Assembly (NCBI GenBank): GCA_027489105.1
Contig: JAIYAJ010000455.1
Span: 1 to 13,112 of the forward strand
Source of the DNA: Zymomonas sp.
GTDB taxonomy: Bacteria; Pseudomonadota; Alphaproteobacteria; Sphingomonadales; Sphingomonadaceae
Direction: 5' to 3'
DNA length: 13,112 bases
Numbering within the stretch: position 1 is the stretch's first letter; the number at the start of each line of letters is the position of its first letter. Positions 1-5,855 of this stretch are shown in pieces. A program made the position numbers and the translations under genes. The notes beneath the pieces are model-generated. The model searched no databases. It was given only the letters and a program-made list of their open reading frames with translations, and was not told the DNA's origin.

Positions 1-376
1 GCACCGGATTGAGCGCGACATAGCGCAACGCTGCCAGCAGATGATCCTCGTCCATCGCCACGCAGCCGAACCGCCCCTGCCAGAAATGCCCCGTCCGCTG
101 CTCGCGCGCATGAATCCGCCCGGCATAAGCGCGGTGGACCTTCGACAGCGCGCCGCGCAGCGAGTCTGGGTGCTCGGGGACAAGGATCAGGTGAACATGG
201 TTGGGCATCAGCACCCAACTCCACACCGCCACGCCATGCGCGGCACAGTGCGTGGCCAGCAGATCACGATAGGCGGCGTAGTCGTCATCACCGAAGAAGG
301 TCTGCTGGCGCCCATTGCCCCGCTGGGTGACATGGTGCGGGATGCCGGGAAGAATGAAGCGAGCGAGGCGGGCCAT
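1..376 (-). CDS. REP-associated tyrosine transposase (RAYT, Y1_Tnp family), N-terminal part, cut by window edge
   Basis: This encodes a single-strand DNA transposase of the IS200/IS605-like Y1 family, in the RAYT subgroup that works on REP palindromes. The 125 visible residues start MARLARFILPGIPHHVTQRG, a typical RAYT opening. They contain the HUH metal-binding motif NHVH (H60 and H62), a candidate catalytic Tyr at 84, and the RAYT motif GHFWQGRF near 96-103. The reading then continues through LRYVALNPV before leaving the window at base 1, so the C-terminal part is not visible. The start is the ATG at 376 with a purine-rich GAAGGGAG directly upstream. That spacing is too short to be ideal, so the start is likely rather than certain. 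A terminal repeat (409-433) lies about 33 bases upstream, in the position expected for the 5' end of a RAYT element. Confidence 0.88.
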   Translation of the reverse strand, partial: MARLARFILPGIPHHVTQRGNGRQQTFFGDDDYAAYRDLLATHCAAHGVAVWSWVLMPNHVHLILVPEHPDSLRGALSKVHRAYAGRIHAREQRTGHFWQGRFGCVAMDEDHLLAALRYVALNPV

Positions 377-408
377 CTCCCTTCATCGCATGGACGAGGT
401 TCGGCGTC

Positions 409-433
409 AATTAAGTGGAGTGTCACCGTAATT
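409..433 (+). repeat. REP-like terminal repeat, copy 1
   Basis: This copy has the core GTGGAGTGTCACCG flanked by AATTAA on the left and TAATT on the right. It lies just upstream of the minus-strand RAYT start. Copies 2 (718-743) and 3 (951-970) share the core. On the right it runs into TTCCGTAATTTCG, an imperfect version of the heptamer array seen at 886-948. Confidence 0.8.
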
Positions 434-464
434 TCCGTAATTTCGCTCTTCTGTCAACGTAACA

Positions 465-713
465 CTAAAACAGCCGGCCTCTTCGCTTAACCGCTCGCGA
501 TCTTATGACTGCAGATGCGGCTCTCCATGCAAAAAAAATAAACGGCGCCCAGATAATAACCATGACAATCGGATAAACAATGAATGGGCTATGGTACGCC
601 GATGGCTTCAGGGCCTCCCATATGTCTCCGTCAGTCCATCCATTAATGAAAAAAAATAGGCTGACCGAGAACAATGCCCATAAAAACATAAGAAAATTTC
701 TGATTTTATTCAT
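465..713 (-). CDS. Small hypothetical membrane protein between two REP-like repeats
   Basis: I do not recognise this 82-residue protein. From the ATG at 713 it starts MNKIRNFLMFLWALFSVSLF and has two predicted membrane segments, about residues 6-24 and 47-69. The second holds an aromatic stretch, and a basic tail follows (VIRSRAVKRRGRLF), suggesting a cytoplasmic C-terminus. The DNA is clearly AT-richer than the rest of the window, with codons such as AAA and TTT, pointing to foreign origin. No good ribosome-binding site precedes 713. A GTG at 737, inside repeat copy 2 and directly after the TGA of the RAYT remnant in the same frame, would give a 90-residue product. The gene sits between repeat copies 1 and 2, which are in opposite orientation. 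It may be a passenger of mobile DNA or may not be expressed. Confidence 0.5.
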   Translation of the reverse strand: MNKIRNFLMFLWALFSVSLFFFINGWTDGDIWEALKPSAYHSPFIVYPIVMVIIWAPFIFFAWRAASAVIRSRAVKRRGRLF

Positions 714-717
714 CTGG

Positions 718-743
718 AATTTACGGTGACACTCCACTCAATT
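718..743 (-). repeat. REP-like terminal repeat, copy 2
   Basis: Read on the minus strand this is AATTGA, then the core GTGGAGTGTCACCG, then TAAATT. It is inverted relative to copies 1 and 3. The TGA inside it (738-740) is the stop codon of the RAYT remnant, so the transposase reading frame ends within the repeat. Confidence 0.8.
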
Positions 744-884
744 CCCCTTCGCCTTCGGCCCGCGCTTGCCCGGCTTCGGATTTCGCCCCAGCGTCGTCTC
801 GATATGATCGAGAAACGGGGCGTCGCCAAGGGGCCGGCCCGTGCTCTCCGACCGGCGCAAGAGGGTGGAGAGCGCCTCGTCCTC
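738..884 (-). pseudogene. C-terminal fragment of a RAYT transposase
   Basis: The minus-strand frame from 884 to the TGA at 738 encodes 48 residues. These include STGRPLGDAPFLDHIETTLG (residues 14-33), followed by a basic Lys/Pro/Gly-rich end with PGKRGPKAK. This is the usual C-terminus of sphingomonad RAYT proteins (GRPLG...FL..LE..LGR...PGKRGPK). No start codon, HUH motif or catalytic Tyr remains. The frame is replaced abruptly by the heptamer array at 886, so the breakpoint is at about 885. The fragment is too short to be active. The family call comes from recalled family features and could be tested by alignment with full-length RAYTs. Confidence 0.7.
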
Positions 885-885
885 A

Positions 886-948
886 CCGTAATCCGTAATC
901 CGTAATCCGTAATCCGTAATCCGTAATCCGTAATCCGTAATCCGTAAT
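886..948 (+). repeat. Perfect tandem array of nine CCGTAAT heptamers
   Basis: Nine uninterrupted head-to-tail CCGTAAT units span 63 bases. The array sits between the truncated RAYT tail and repeat copy 3. On the left it joins through TCACCGTAAT, which is the 3' end of the REP-like repeat itself. The REP flank at copy 1 carries two spaced CCGTAATTT units. The simplest reading is slippage expansion of the REP tail. Confidence 0.95.
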
Positions 949-950
949 CA

Positions 951-970
951 AAGTGGAGTGTCACCGCAAT
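951..970 (+). repeat. REP-like terminal repeat, copy 3 (diverged)
   Basis: This reads AAGTGGAGTGTCACCGCAAT. The core matches copies 1 and 2, with a C replacing T after the core and a shortened AT-rich left flank. It begins three bases after the heptamer array and ends 21 bases before the stop codon of the glycosyltransferase gene. Confidence 0.75.
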
Positions 971-990
971 CAAATTGTAGTCGTACCTTA

Positions 991-2328
991 TCAAATAAAA
1001 CTGTACATCCTACTAAATATCGTTCTGCACTCCGATACCATATCACACAAAATTCTGACTCGCTGAACAACAATAGTCCGGTCAGATAAGATCATTGCGA
1101 TCAGATTATCGCCGCGCTCCATGTCCACCGCCCGCTCAGATTGCCAAGCCTTGCCGCCGCCATCAATTCCATCGACAATGATCTTGGCCTCAACGCTTTC
1201 GGCGGACCAGCCCTGCCAGACCAGATAGGGTCGACCGAAATGCGACACCTGATCCAGTGAGATATCAAGAGGCCATTCGTTTCCGCTCAGGTCGATTATC
1301 GACGTCGCACCGACCATTGTCTGCACCGATGTCGCAAGGTCGTTCGCGTCGGACGGCGAGCAGGGCAAGCCGGTCAAGCGGCCTAGGTCGGTGGTTATGG
1401 ATAGCTTTGCCGCTTCATTCGCAGCGATGGCATCGTTGAACGATGCAAATCCCTGGCGAACGGCCCTGAACCATTGATCGCTAAAAACCAATTCCGACTG
1501 GGCAGACCACGGGGCGTGAACCGAAAAATGGCGCGGGCGCTTGCGCGTTGCTTCCATCGCCGCGCGAATGATCGTCCCCATCGCCGCCAGGCTTTCATCA
1601 AGCATCGGGGTTTCAAATCGGTCGAAGTCAGCCAGTTTCTTTCCGGTACCGCCGTCCGACTGCCCCCGGGCGATTTTCGCTGCGAACTCCGCCCGCGACT
1701 TGGTAAAATAATGGTTCACGCGAACGTCCATGGGTAGCGGCGCTGGTTGTATCCAGCGCTCATGGGCTGGCCTTCCGAGGCAATCTACCGTCCGCCCGGT
1801 AAGCGTTTCACAATGATGGACACCGACCGTCGCCACGCTCTCCGGCCGGACGATGAATTTCGTCTGCCTGTGCGCTTCAACGCTGCGGTGAATGAAATTC
1901 TCGACGACAAGTCCTTCAGGCTTTTCCTCATGCCCGGAACTGCCGAAGTGAACCCATGCAAGGAGCAACTGATCGGCGTTATCCCCAATGGTGGACAGCA
2001 CATCGATGATATTTTGACCGGCGGTCGATTGCACGAACTCATCGACGTCGATGACCATCATCCAGTCCGTGTCTCGACCGAATATATTCATCGCATGGCT
2101 GTAAGCTGAAAGCTGCCCGGGAAATTCCGGCCAGCTCAAGAACGTGACCCGGCCCTGTACGATATAGTCGTCAAGGACTTCCAATGGGCGATCGGAACTT
2201 CCATTGTCGTAAATATAAACATGCTCGACGCCCTGGAGCATATGATATTCTAGCCACTCGGCGAGATACGGCGCCTCATCTTTAATGATGGCTGCCATCG
2301 TGAGAAAGAAGCGCCTTTTATTCATCAT
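991..2328 (-). CDS. GT92/GT2-like glycosyltransferase with unknown C-terminal domain
   Basis: This is a probable cytoplasmic or membrane-associated sugar transferase for surface polysaccharide; the substrate is unknown. The N-terminal half has the features of the GT92-type (Glyco_tranf_2_4) fold: an early KDEAPYLAEWLEYH (residues 16-29), YDNGSSD (40-46), a metal-binding acidic motif DVDEF (94-98), HHCETLTGR (171-179), and VNHYFTKSRAEFAAKIARG (204-222), typical of this group. Residues about 335-445 form an extra segment with alternating hydrophobic residues that I cannot place. The start ATG at 2328 is followed at once by a second ATG and lacks a clear Shine-Dalgarno sequence. The gene is visibly less GC-rich than those to its right and abuts the RAYT debris at its 3' end, which suggests horizontal acquisition. 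No other polysaccharide genes are adjacent, so its pathway cannot be inferred. Confidence 0.8.
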   Translation of the reverse strand: MMNKRRFFLTMAAIIKDEAPYLAEWLEYHMLQGVEHVYIYDNGSSDRPLEVLDDYIVQGRVTFLSWPEFPGQLSAYSHAMNIFGRDTDWMMVIDVDEFVQSTAGQNIIDVLSTIGDNADQLLLAWVHFGSSGHEEKPEGLVVENFIHRSVEAHRQTKFIVRPESVATVGVHHCETLTGRTVDCLGRPAHERWIQPAPLPMDVRVNHYFTKSRAEFAAKIARGQSDGGTGKKLADFDRFETPMLDESLAAMGTIIRAAMEATRKRPRHFSVHAPWSAQSELVFSDQWFRAVRQGFASFNDAIAANEAAKLSITTDLGRLTGLPCSPSDANDLATSVQTMVGATSIIDLSGNEWPLDISLDQVSHFGRPYLVWQGWSAESVEAKIIVDGIDGGGKAWQSERAVDMERGDNLIAMILSDRTIVVQRVRILCDMVSECRTIFSRMYSFI

Positions 2329-2439
2329 CCAGTCTACACCAGAGCAAGGTTTTCAGCCGCTATGGACGGATGCGCCAACTGCGTCCACCCTCGGTGCGAA
2401 CCGGCATCGAGTGGAGCTTCGTTGCAAGGGCAACCTGGC

Positions 2440-3339
2440 TCATTCCACCCCCCGCAGCGCGTCCGCCAGCAGGCGAAACTCCTTCTCGCGCGGGCTACCG
2501 CGGCGCCAGGCGAGGGCGATGCGGCGGGCGGGGTGGTCGGCGGAGAGGGGCTTGGCCTGGACATGGGTGTTCTCGAGGATACCGGCGTCCAGCGCCATTT
2601 TCGGCAGCAAGGTCACACCAAGCCCATTGTCGACCATCTGCACCAGCGTGTGGAGCGAGGTGCCCAGCATCGCCGCCTCGGCGCGCAGTTCGGGGCGGTT
2701 GCAGGCCGCCAGCGCATGGTCCTTGAGGCAATGACCGTCCTCCAGCAGCAGGAGGCGGCTCTCGTCGATGTCCGCAGCGGTCAGGTTGGGCGAGCGCCCG
2801 TCCATCTCACCCTCGGGATAGGCGACGAACAGGCGATCGAGGAACAGGTCGACCGTTTCCACGTCACCGCAATGATAAGGCAAGGCGAGCAGCACGCAAT
2901 CCAGATGCCCCCGGTGGAGCGAGTCACAGGCGGCGCTGGTCGTCTCCTCGCGTAAGTAGAGCTTGAGGTCGGGCCACGCCGCCCGCAGCTTGGGCAGGAT
3001 GCGCGGCAGCAGGAAGGGGGCGATGGTGGGGATGACTCCCATGCGCAGATCGCCCGACAGGGGCTTGCCGGCGGCGCGCGCCAGATCGCCCAGTTCCTCG
3101 GCCTCGCGCAGCACGCGCTGAGCCTTCTCGGCGATGCGCAGGCCCAGCGGAGTGAAGCGCACCACGCGGCGGGTGCGTTCGACAAGAGTGATGCCGATCA
3201 GCGATTCCAGCTCACGCAACCCCGCCGACAGCGTCGACTGGGTCACGAAACAGGCCTCGGCCGCGCGTCCGAAATGCCCGTGATCCTTGAGCGCGACGAG
3301 ATATTGCAGCTGCTTCAGCGTCGGAAGATAGGTTGCCAT
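2440..3339 (-). CDS. oxyR: Hydrogen peroxide-inducible transcriptional regulator OxyR (LysR family)
   Basis: This is a 299-residue LysR-type regulator. The N-terminal winged helix-turn-helix lies at about residues 5-64 (LKQLQYLVALKDHGHFGRAA, then TQSTLSAGLRELE). The effector domain runs from about 95 to 295. The redox pair is intact: LLLEDGHCLKDHALAAC carries C204 and C213, spaced nine apart as for C199/C208 of E. coli OxyR. Oxidation to a disulfide is the known switch of the family. It is divergent from ahpC across 105 bases, the classic arrangement in which OxyR controls both itself and the peroxidase. The start ATG at 3339 gives MATYLPTLKQLQYLVALK, typical of OxyR. Downstream, 111 bases separate it from the glycosyltransferase, and I see no clear terminator there. 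Confidence 0.95.
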   Translation of the reverse strand: MATYLPTLKQLQYLVALKDHGHFGRAAEACFVTQSTLSAGLRELESLIGITLVERTRRVVRFTPLGLRIAEKAQRVLREAEELGDLARAAGKPLSGDLRMGVIPTIAPFLLPRILPKLRAAWPDLKLYLREETTSAACDSLHRGHLDCVLLALPYHCGDVETVDLFLDRLFVAYPEGEMDGRSPNLTAADIDESRLLLLEDGHCLKDHALAACNRPELRAEAAMLGTSLHTLVQMVDNGLGVTLLPKMALDAGILENTHVQAKPLSADHPARRIALAWRRGSPREKEFRLLADALRGVE

Positions 3340-3444
3340 TCATCGCCTCTCTCGATCAATTCGCGAGAAATAATCAATTTGCACGTTGACGTCCAGCCTG
3401 CCATTCAGCCGGCTCCAACCTACCCTGTGCATAGGAGAATCATT
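3340..3444. promoter_or_regulatory. Divergent oxyR-ahpC control region
   Basis: These 105 bases must hold both promoters. The octet around ATCAATT occurs twice as a direct repeat (3355-3361 and 3373-3379), 18 bases apart, in an otherwise AT-enriched patch that includes GAGAAATAATCAATTT. This is the most likely OxyR contact region by position. It does not match the E. coli ATAG-type consensus well, so the site is a guess. A TTGACG at 3386-3391 has no convincing -10 partner. The ahpC ribosome-binding site AGGAGA is at 3433-3438. Confidence 0.5.
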
Positions 3445-3990
3445 GTGGCTCTTACCGTTGGTGACAAGTTCCCCGCCTTCGTCCTTCCGGTCCAGCAGGG
3501 GGTTTCGGCTCTGCCCGGTGGCGAGACGATCGATACCGGCGACACGGGCGGCAAGTGGAAGGTCGTGTTCTTCTGGCCGAAGGACTTCACCTTCATCTGC
3601 CCGACCGAAATCATCGGTTACAATGAGCTGAAGAAGGATTTCGAGGATCGCGACGCCGTCCTGATCGGCGCGTCGACCGACACCGATTTCGTCCACTTCG
3701 CGTGGCGCAAGTCGGACGAGCGTCTGGCCGCCTGCGACTTCCCCTGGATCGCCGACAACCAGAAGAAGCTGTCGAACGCCCTGGGCATCGTCGATGCCGA
3801 GGCCGGCGTGACCTATCGTGCGACCTATATCGTCGACCCGCACAACGTCATCCAGCACGTCACCGTCAACGGCCTGAACCAGGGCCGCAACCCGGCGGAG
3901 GCGCTGCGCGTTCTCGACGCGCTGCAGACCGACGAGCTGTGCCCGTGCAACTGGAAGGCCGGCGAAGAGGTTCTGAAGCCGGCTGCTTGA
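3445..3990 (+). CDS. ahpC: Peroxiredoxin AhpC (alkyl hydroperoxide reductase, mycobacterial-type)
   Basis: This is a 181-residue 2-Cys peroxiredoxin that reduces hydrogen peroxide and organic hydroperoxides. The peroxidatic cysteine is C52 in FWPKDFTFICPTE. The resolving region ELCPCNW has C166 and C168. The CxC pair, GKWKVVFFWPKDF and the adjacent ahpD resemble AhpC of Mycobacterium tuberculosis, which uses AhpD rather than AhpF for reduction. The start is a GTG at 3445 with a well-placed AGGAGA six bases upstream. The frame stays open upstream to 3274, but that part overlaps oxyR and is not peroxiredoxin-like. An additional C97 (LAACDFPW) lies on the fold's middle strand region. OxyR probably induces it. 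A strong hairpin-terminator pair follows the stop. Confidence 0.95.
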   Translation: MALTVGDKFPAFVLPVQQGVSALPGGETIDTGDTGGKWKVVFFWPKDFTFICPTEIIGYNELKKDFEDRDAVLIGASTDTDFVHFAWRKSDERLAACDFPWIADNQKKLSNALGIVDAEAGVTYRATYIVDPHNVIQHVTVNGLNQGRNPAEALRVLDALQTDELCPCNWKAGEEVLKPAA

Positions 3991-4011
3991 CCCCCTTTCC
4001 GGGCAGCCACT

Positions 4012-4035
4012 CCGGGTCGCGTCATCGCGACCCGG
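4012..4035 (+). other. Perfect 10-bp inverted repeat downstream of ahpC
   Basis: CCGGGTCGCG, a TCAT loop, then CGCGACCCGG gives a perfect 10-bp stem 21 bases after the ahpC stop. It has no T run of its own. It could stabilise the ahpC mRNA 3' end or help the terminator immediately downstream. Confidence 0.7.
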
Positions 4036-4037
4036 CG

Positions 4038-4084
4038 AAGGGGGCGCGGCGGGTCGGTTGCCGATCGCCGCGCCCCTTTTTCTT
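4038..4084 (+). terminator. Rho-independent terminator between ahpC and ahpD
   Basis: GGGGCGCGGCG (4041-4051) pairs with CGCCGCGCCCC (4066-4076) over 11 bp, extendable by a G-U and two A-T pairs. The loop is 14 bases. The stem runs directly into TTTTTCTT (4077-4084). ahpD starts 43 bases later, so read-through rather than a full stop may set ahpC in excess over ahpD. Confidence 0.75.
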
Positions 4085-4126
4085 GTCCCCTCCCCCGAAC
4101 CCACCCGAACAGTTGAGGAGCCTTCG

Positions 4127-4648
4127 ATGTCACTCAAGGAATTCGCCGACGCACTGCCCGATTATGCCAAGGATATCCGGCTCAACGTCGGGTCGCTGCT
4201 CGGTGACCAGACGCTGACCGACCAGCGCAAATATGGGCTGCTGCTCGCCTGCGCGCATGGCACCGGCTACAAGCCGATCGTCGAGGCGGCCGAAGCCGAA
4301 GCCGCCGGCAAGCTGAGCCCAGAGGCTGCCAATGCCGCCCGCGCATCGGCCGCGGTCATGGCAATGAACAATGTCTATTATCGCTTCGTCCATCTGGCCT
4401 CGAACAAGGACTATGGGCAGATGCCGGCGAAACTGCGCATGAACGTCATCGGTGCACCCGGCATCGAGAAAGATGATTTCGAGCTGTTCAGCCTCGCCGT
4501 TTCCGCGATGAACGGCTGCGGCATGTGCATCGACAGCCATGAAAAGGTGCTGCGCCAGCATGGCGTCGGATCCGACGTGATCCAGACCGCCGCGCGCGTC
4601 GGCGCCGTGATCAAGGCCGCCGCGACGGTCCACGCCACCGCTGTCTGA
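4127..4648 (+). CDS. ahpD: Alkyl hydroperoxidase AhpD (AhpC reductant)
   Basis: This 173-residue carboxymuconolactone decarboxylase-fold protein passes electrons to oxidised AhpC. In M. tuberculosis the donor to AhpD is dihydrolipoamide through the lipoyl protein of a 2-oxoacid dehydrogenase. The CXXC motif is present as NGCGMCIDSHE, with C131 and C134. E119 (DDFEL) and H138 align with the proton-relay residues reported for the mycobacterial enzyme (E118 and H137). The His between the two cysteines there (H132) is not kept; the pair GM is found instead. The start ATG at 4127 has GAGGAG at 4115-4120. The gene lies directly behind ahpC, supporting a joint peroxide-defence role, though a terminator separates the two. 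Confidence 0.94.
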   Translation: MSLKEFADALPDYAKDIRLNVGSLLGDQTLTDQRKYGLLLACAHGTGYKPIVEAAEAEAAGKLSPEAANAARASAAVMAMNNVYYRFVHLASNKDYGQMPAKLRMNVIGAPGIEKDDFELFSLAVSAMNGCGMCIDSHEKVLRQHGVGSDVIQTAARVGAVIKAAATVHATAV

Positions 4649-4657
4649 CAGTTGCGC

Positions 4658-4692
4658 GGGCGCCGGTCGTGATAGCCGGCCGGTGCCCGTTT
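4658..4692 (+). terminator. Weak hairpin after ahpD
   Basis: GGGCGCCGG (4658-4666) pairs with CCGGTGCCC (4680-4688) with one mismatch and is followed by GTTT. It lies ten bases past the ahpD stop and could terminate the ahpC-ahpD transcript. The T run is short. Confidence 0.4.
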
Positions 4693-4750
4693 CGTGTCGG
4701 TCGCAGGCTCTTATCCTGCCCGCTTTACTACGTACCGCTCAGGAACATCT

Positions 4751-4778
4751 TTGCAGGCGGAACCTTCGCGCCTATATT
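4751..4778 (+). promoter_or_regulatory. Candidate housekeeping promoter of cysE
   Basis: TTGCAG (4751-4756) and TATATT (4773-4778) are separated by 16 bases, close to the sigma-70 pattern. A start about seven bases after the -10 would give a leader of roughly 29 bases to the cysE ATG. This is a prediction by motif only. Confidence 0.4.
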
Positions 4779-4813
4779 GCGCTCTTCCCGGGAACGGGCC
4801 TGAAGGACCTGCG

Positions 4814-5515
4814 ATGTTCGACTCTCTCATTTCCTATCTCGACTCGATCAAGGCCCGCGATCCCGCCCCGCGCTCGCGCTGGGAGATATTGCTCTATCCG
4901 GGCGTCTGGGCGCTCGGCCTTCACCGGGTCGCGCACTGGCTGTTCCAGGCGGAGCTGTTCTTCCTCGCCCGGTTCGTGAACCACATCGCGCGCATGCTCA
5001 CCGCTATCGATATCCATCCCGGCGCGCAGATCGGCCGCAACCTGTTCATCGACCATGGTTTCGTCGTGATCGGCGAGACGGCGGTGATCGGCGATAACGT
5101 CACCATGTATCAGGGCTCGACCCTGGGCGGAACCAACCCCACCAATGGCGAGGGCGGCAAGCGCCATCCGACGATCGGCGACGGCGCGATCATCAGCCTG
5201 GGCGCGGCCATTCTCGGCCCGATCATGATCGGGCCCCGCGCGCGCGTCGGCGCCAATGCCGTCGTCACCAAGGATGTCGCCGAGGGCCAGGTCGTGGTCG
5301 GCATCCCCGCGCGCCCGATGCTGGTCGATGCCCGCGAATATCAGAAGGGCTTCGTACCTTATGGCACCGCGTGCAGCGAGCGCTTCGATCCGCAGACCCA
5401 GCAGCTCGAGATATTGCGCTGCGAGCTCGAAACGCTGCGCGGCCGCATCAGTCAGGTGATCGAGGAGCGCGACGCGGCGCGGGCGAAACTGGATGAGGAT
5501 CGCGAACGGGCCTGA
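4814..5515 (+). CDS. cysE: Serine O-acetyltransferase CysE (short EpsC-like form)
   Basis: This enzyme acetylates L-serine with acetyl-CoA to O-acetylserine, the first step of cysteine synthesis. The 233-residue protein has the left-handed beta-helix of hexapeptide repeats from about 65 to 165. It contains GID/AIDIHPGAQIG-type entry (D66 and H68), the catalytic LFIDHGFVVIGET (D80 and H81), and TLGGTNP followed by RHPTIGDG for cofactor binding. It lacks most of the long N-terminal helical domain of E. coli CysE. The C-terminus (about 192-230) is charged and heptad-like (QLEILRCELETLRGRISQVI), a likely coiled coil beyond the catalytic core. The start ATG at 4814 has GAAGGA at 4802-4807. Its TGA overlaps the ATG of the DUF2794 gene by one base, so the two are translationally coupled. 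Confidence 0.92.
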   Translation: MFDSLISYLDSIKARDPAPRSRWEILLYPGVWALGLHRVAHWLFQAELFFLARFVNHIARMLTAIDIHPGAQIGRNLFIDHGFVVIGETAVIGDNVTMYQGSTLGGTNPTNGEGGKRHPTIGDGAIISLGAAILGPIMIGPRARVGANAVVTKDVAEGQVVVGIPARPMLVDAREYQKGFVPYGTACSERFDPQTQQLEILRCELETLRGRISQVIEERDAARAKLDEDRERA

Positions 5516-5850
5516 TGGGCACCGTCGCCCCCTTCCCCGGCAAGCCGCTGCAGGTCGGCTTCGATCGGGTCGAATTGATGCGCATCCTCGATCTCTACGG
5601 CCGCATGGTCGCGGCCGGCCTGTGGAAGGATTATGCAATCGACCTCGGCAGGGAGGCTGCCTGCTTCGCCGCCTTCCGACGGGCGGCCGAGCGCCCCGAA
5701 TATCGGATCGAGAAACGCCCTGCCCTGCGCAATCGCCAGGGCATGTGGGCGCTGATCGGCGAAGGCGGGGCCGTCCTCAAGCGCGGTCAGGAACTGGGGC
5801 CGGTGCTGGCCCCGGTCGAACGCCGCCTGATGAAGCTCGTCGACGACTGA
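5515..5850 (+). CDS. DUF2794 family protein
   Basis: This 111-residue protein matches the DUF2794 family of alphaproteobacteria, whose function is not known. Family features that can be seen are FDRVELMRILDLYGRMVAAG (residues 16-35), WKDYAIDLG, a central AAFRRAAERPEYRIEKRP, and NRQGMWALIGEGG followed by LKRGQEL. There is no signal peptide, membrane segment or cysteine-metal motif; it is probably cytoplasmic. The start ATG at 5515 overlaps the cysE stop by one base, indicating co-translation with cysE. The gene ends five bases before the convergent membrane-protein gene, with no recognisable terminator between them. Confidence 0.85.
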   Translation: MGTVAPFPGKPLQVGFDRVELMRILDLYGRMVAAGLWKDYAIDLGREAACFAAFRRAAERPEYRIEKRPALRNRQGMWALIGEGGAVLKRGQELGPVLAPVERRLMKLVDD

Positions 5851-5855
5851 GGCAA

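Larger units (their letters stand above)
718..970 (-). mobile_element. Internally deleted RAYT element (non-autonomous remnant)
   Basis: Two inverted copies of the same repeat (copy 2 at 718-743 and copy 3 at 951-970) bracket a 207-base interior. The interior holds only the last 48 codons of a RAYT and a nine-unit heptamer array. On the minus strand the order is 5' repeat, heptamer array, transposase tail, 3' repeat. This is the layout of a RAYT element whose promoter and catalytic region have been lost. The apparently intact RAYT at the left edge has a matching repeat in the matching position, which supports the boundaries. That the repeats are true element ends is inference. Confidence 0.6.

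Noticed and set aside
886..948. CRISPR-like array
   Set aside because: The heptamers are contiguous with no spacers, and no cas genes are present.
2329..2439. Regulatory site or small gene between oxyR and the glycosyltransferase gene
   Set aside because: I saw no convincing promoter, hairpin with T run, or short coding frame with a ribosome-binding site on either strand.
3340..4137. 265-codon minus-strand frame opposite ahpC
   Set aside because: It runs antisense through the entire peroxiredoxin gene and the terminator, with no recognisable domains.
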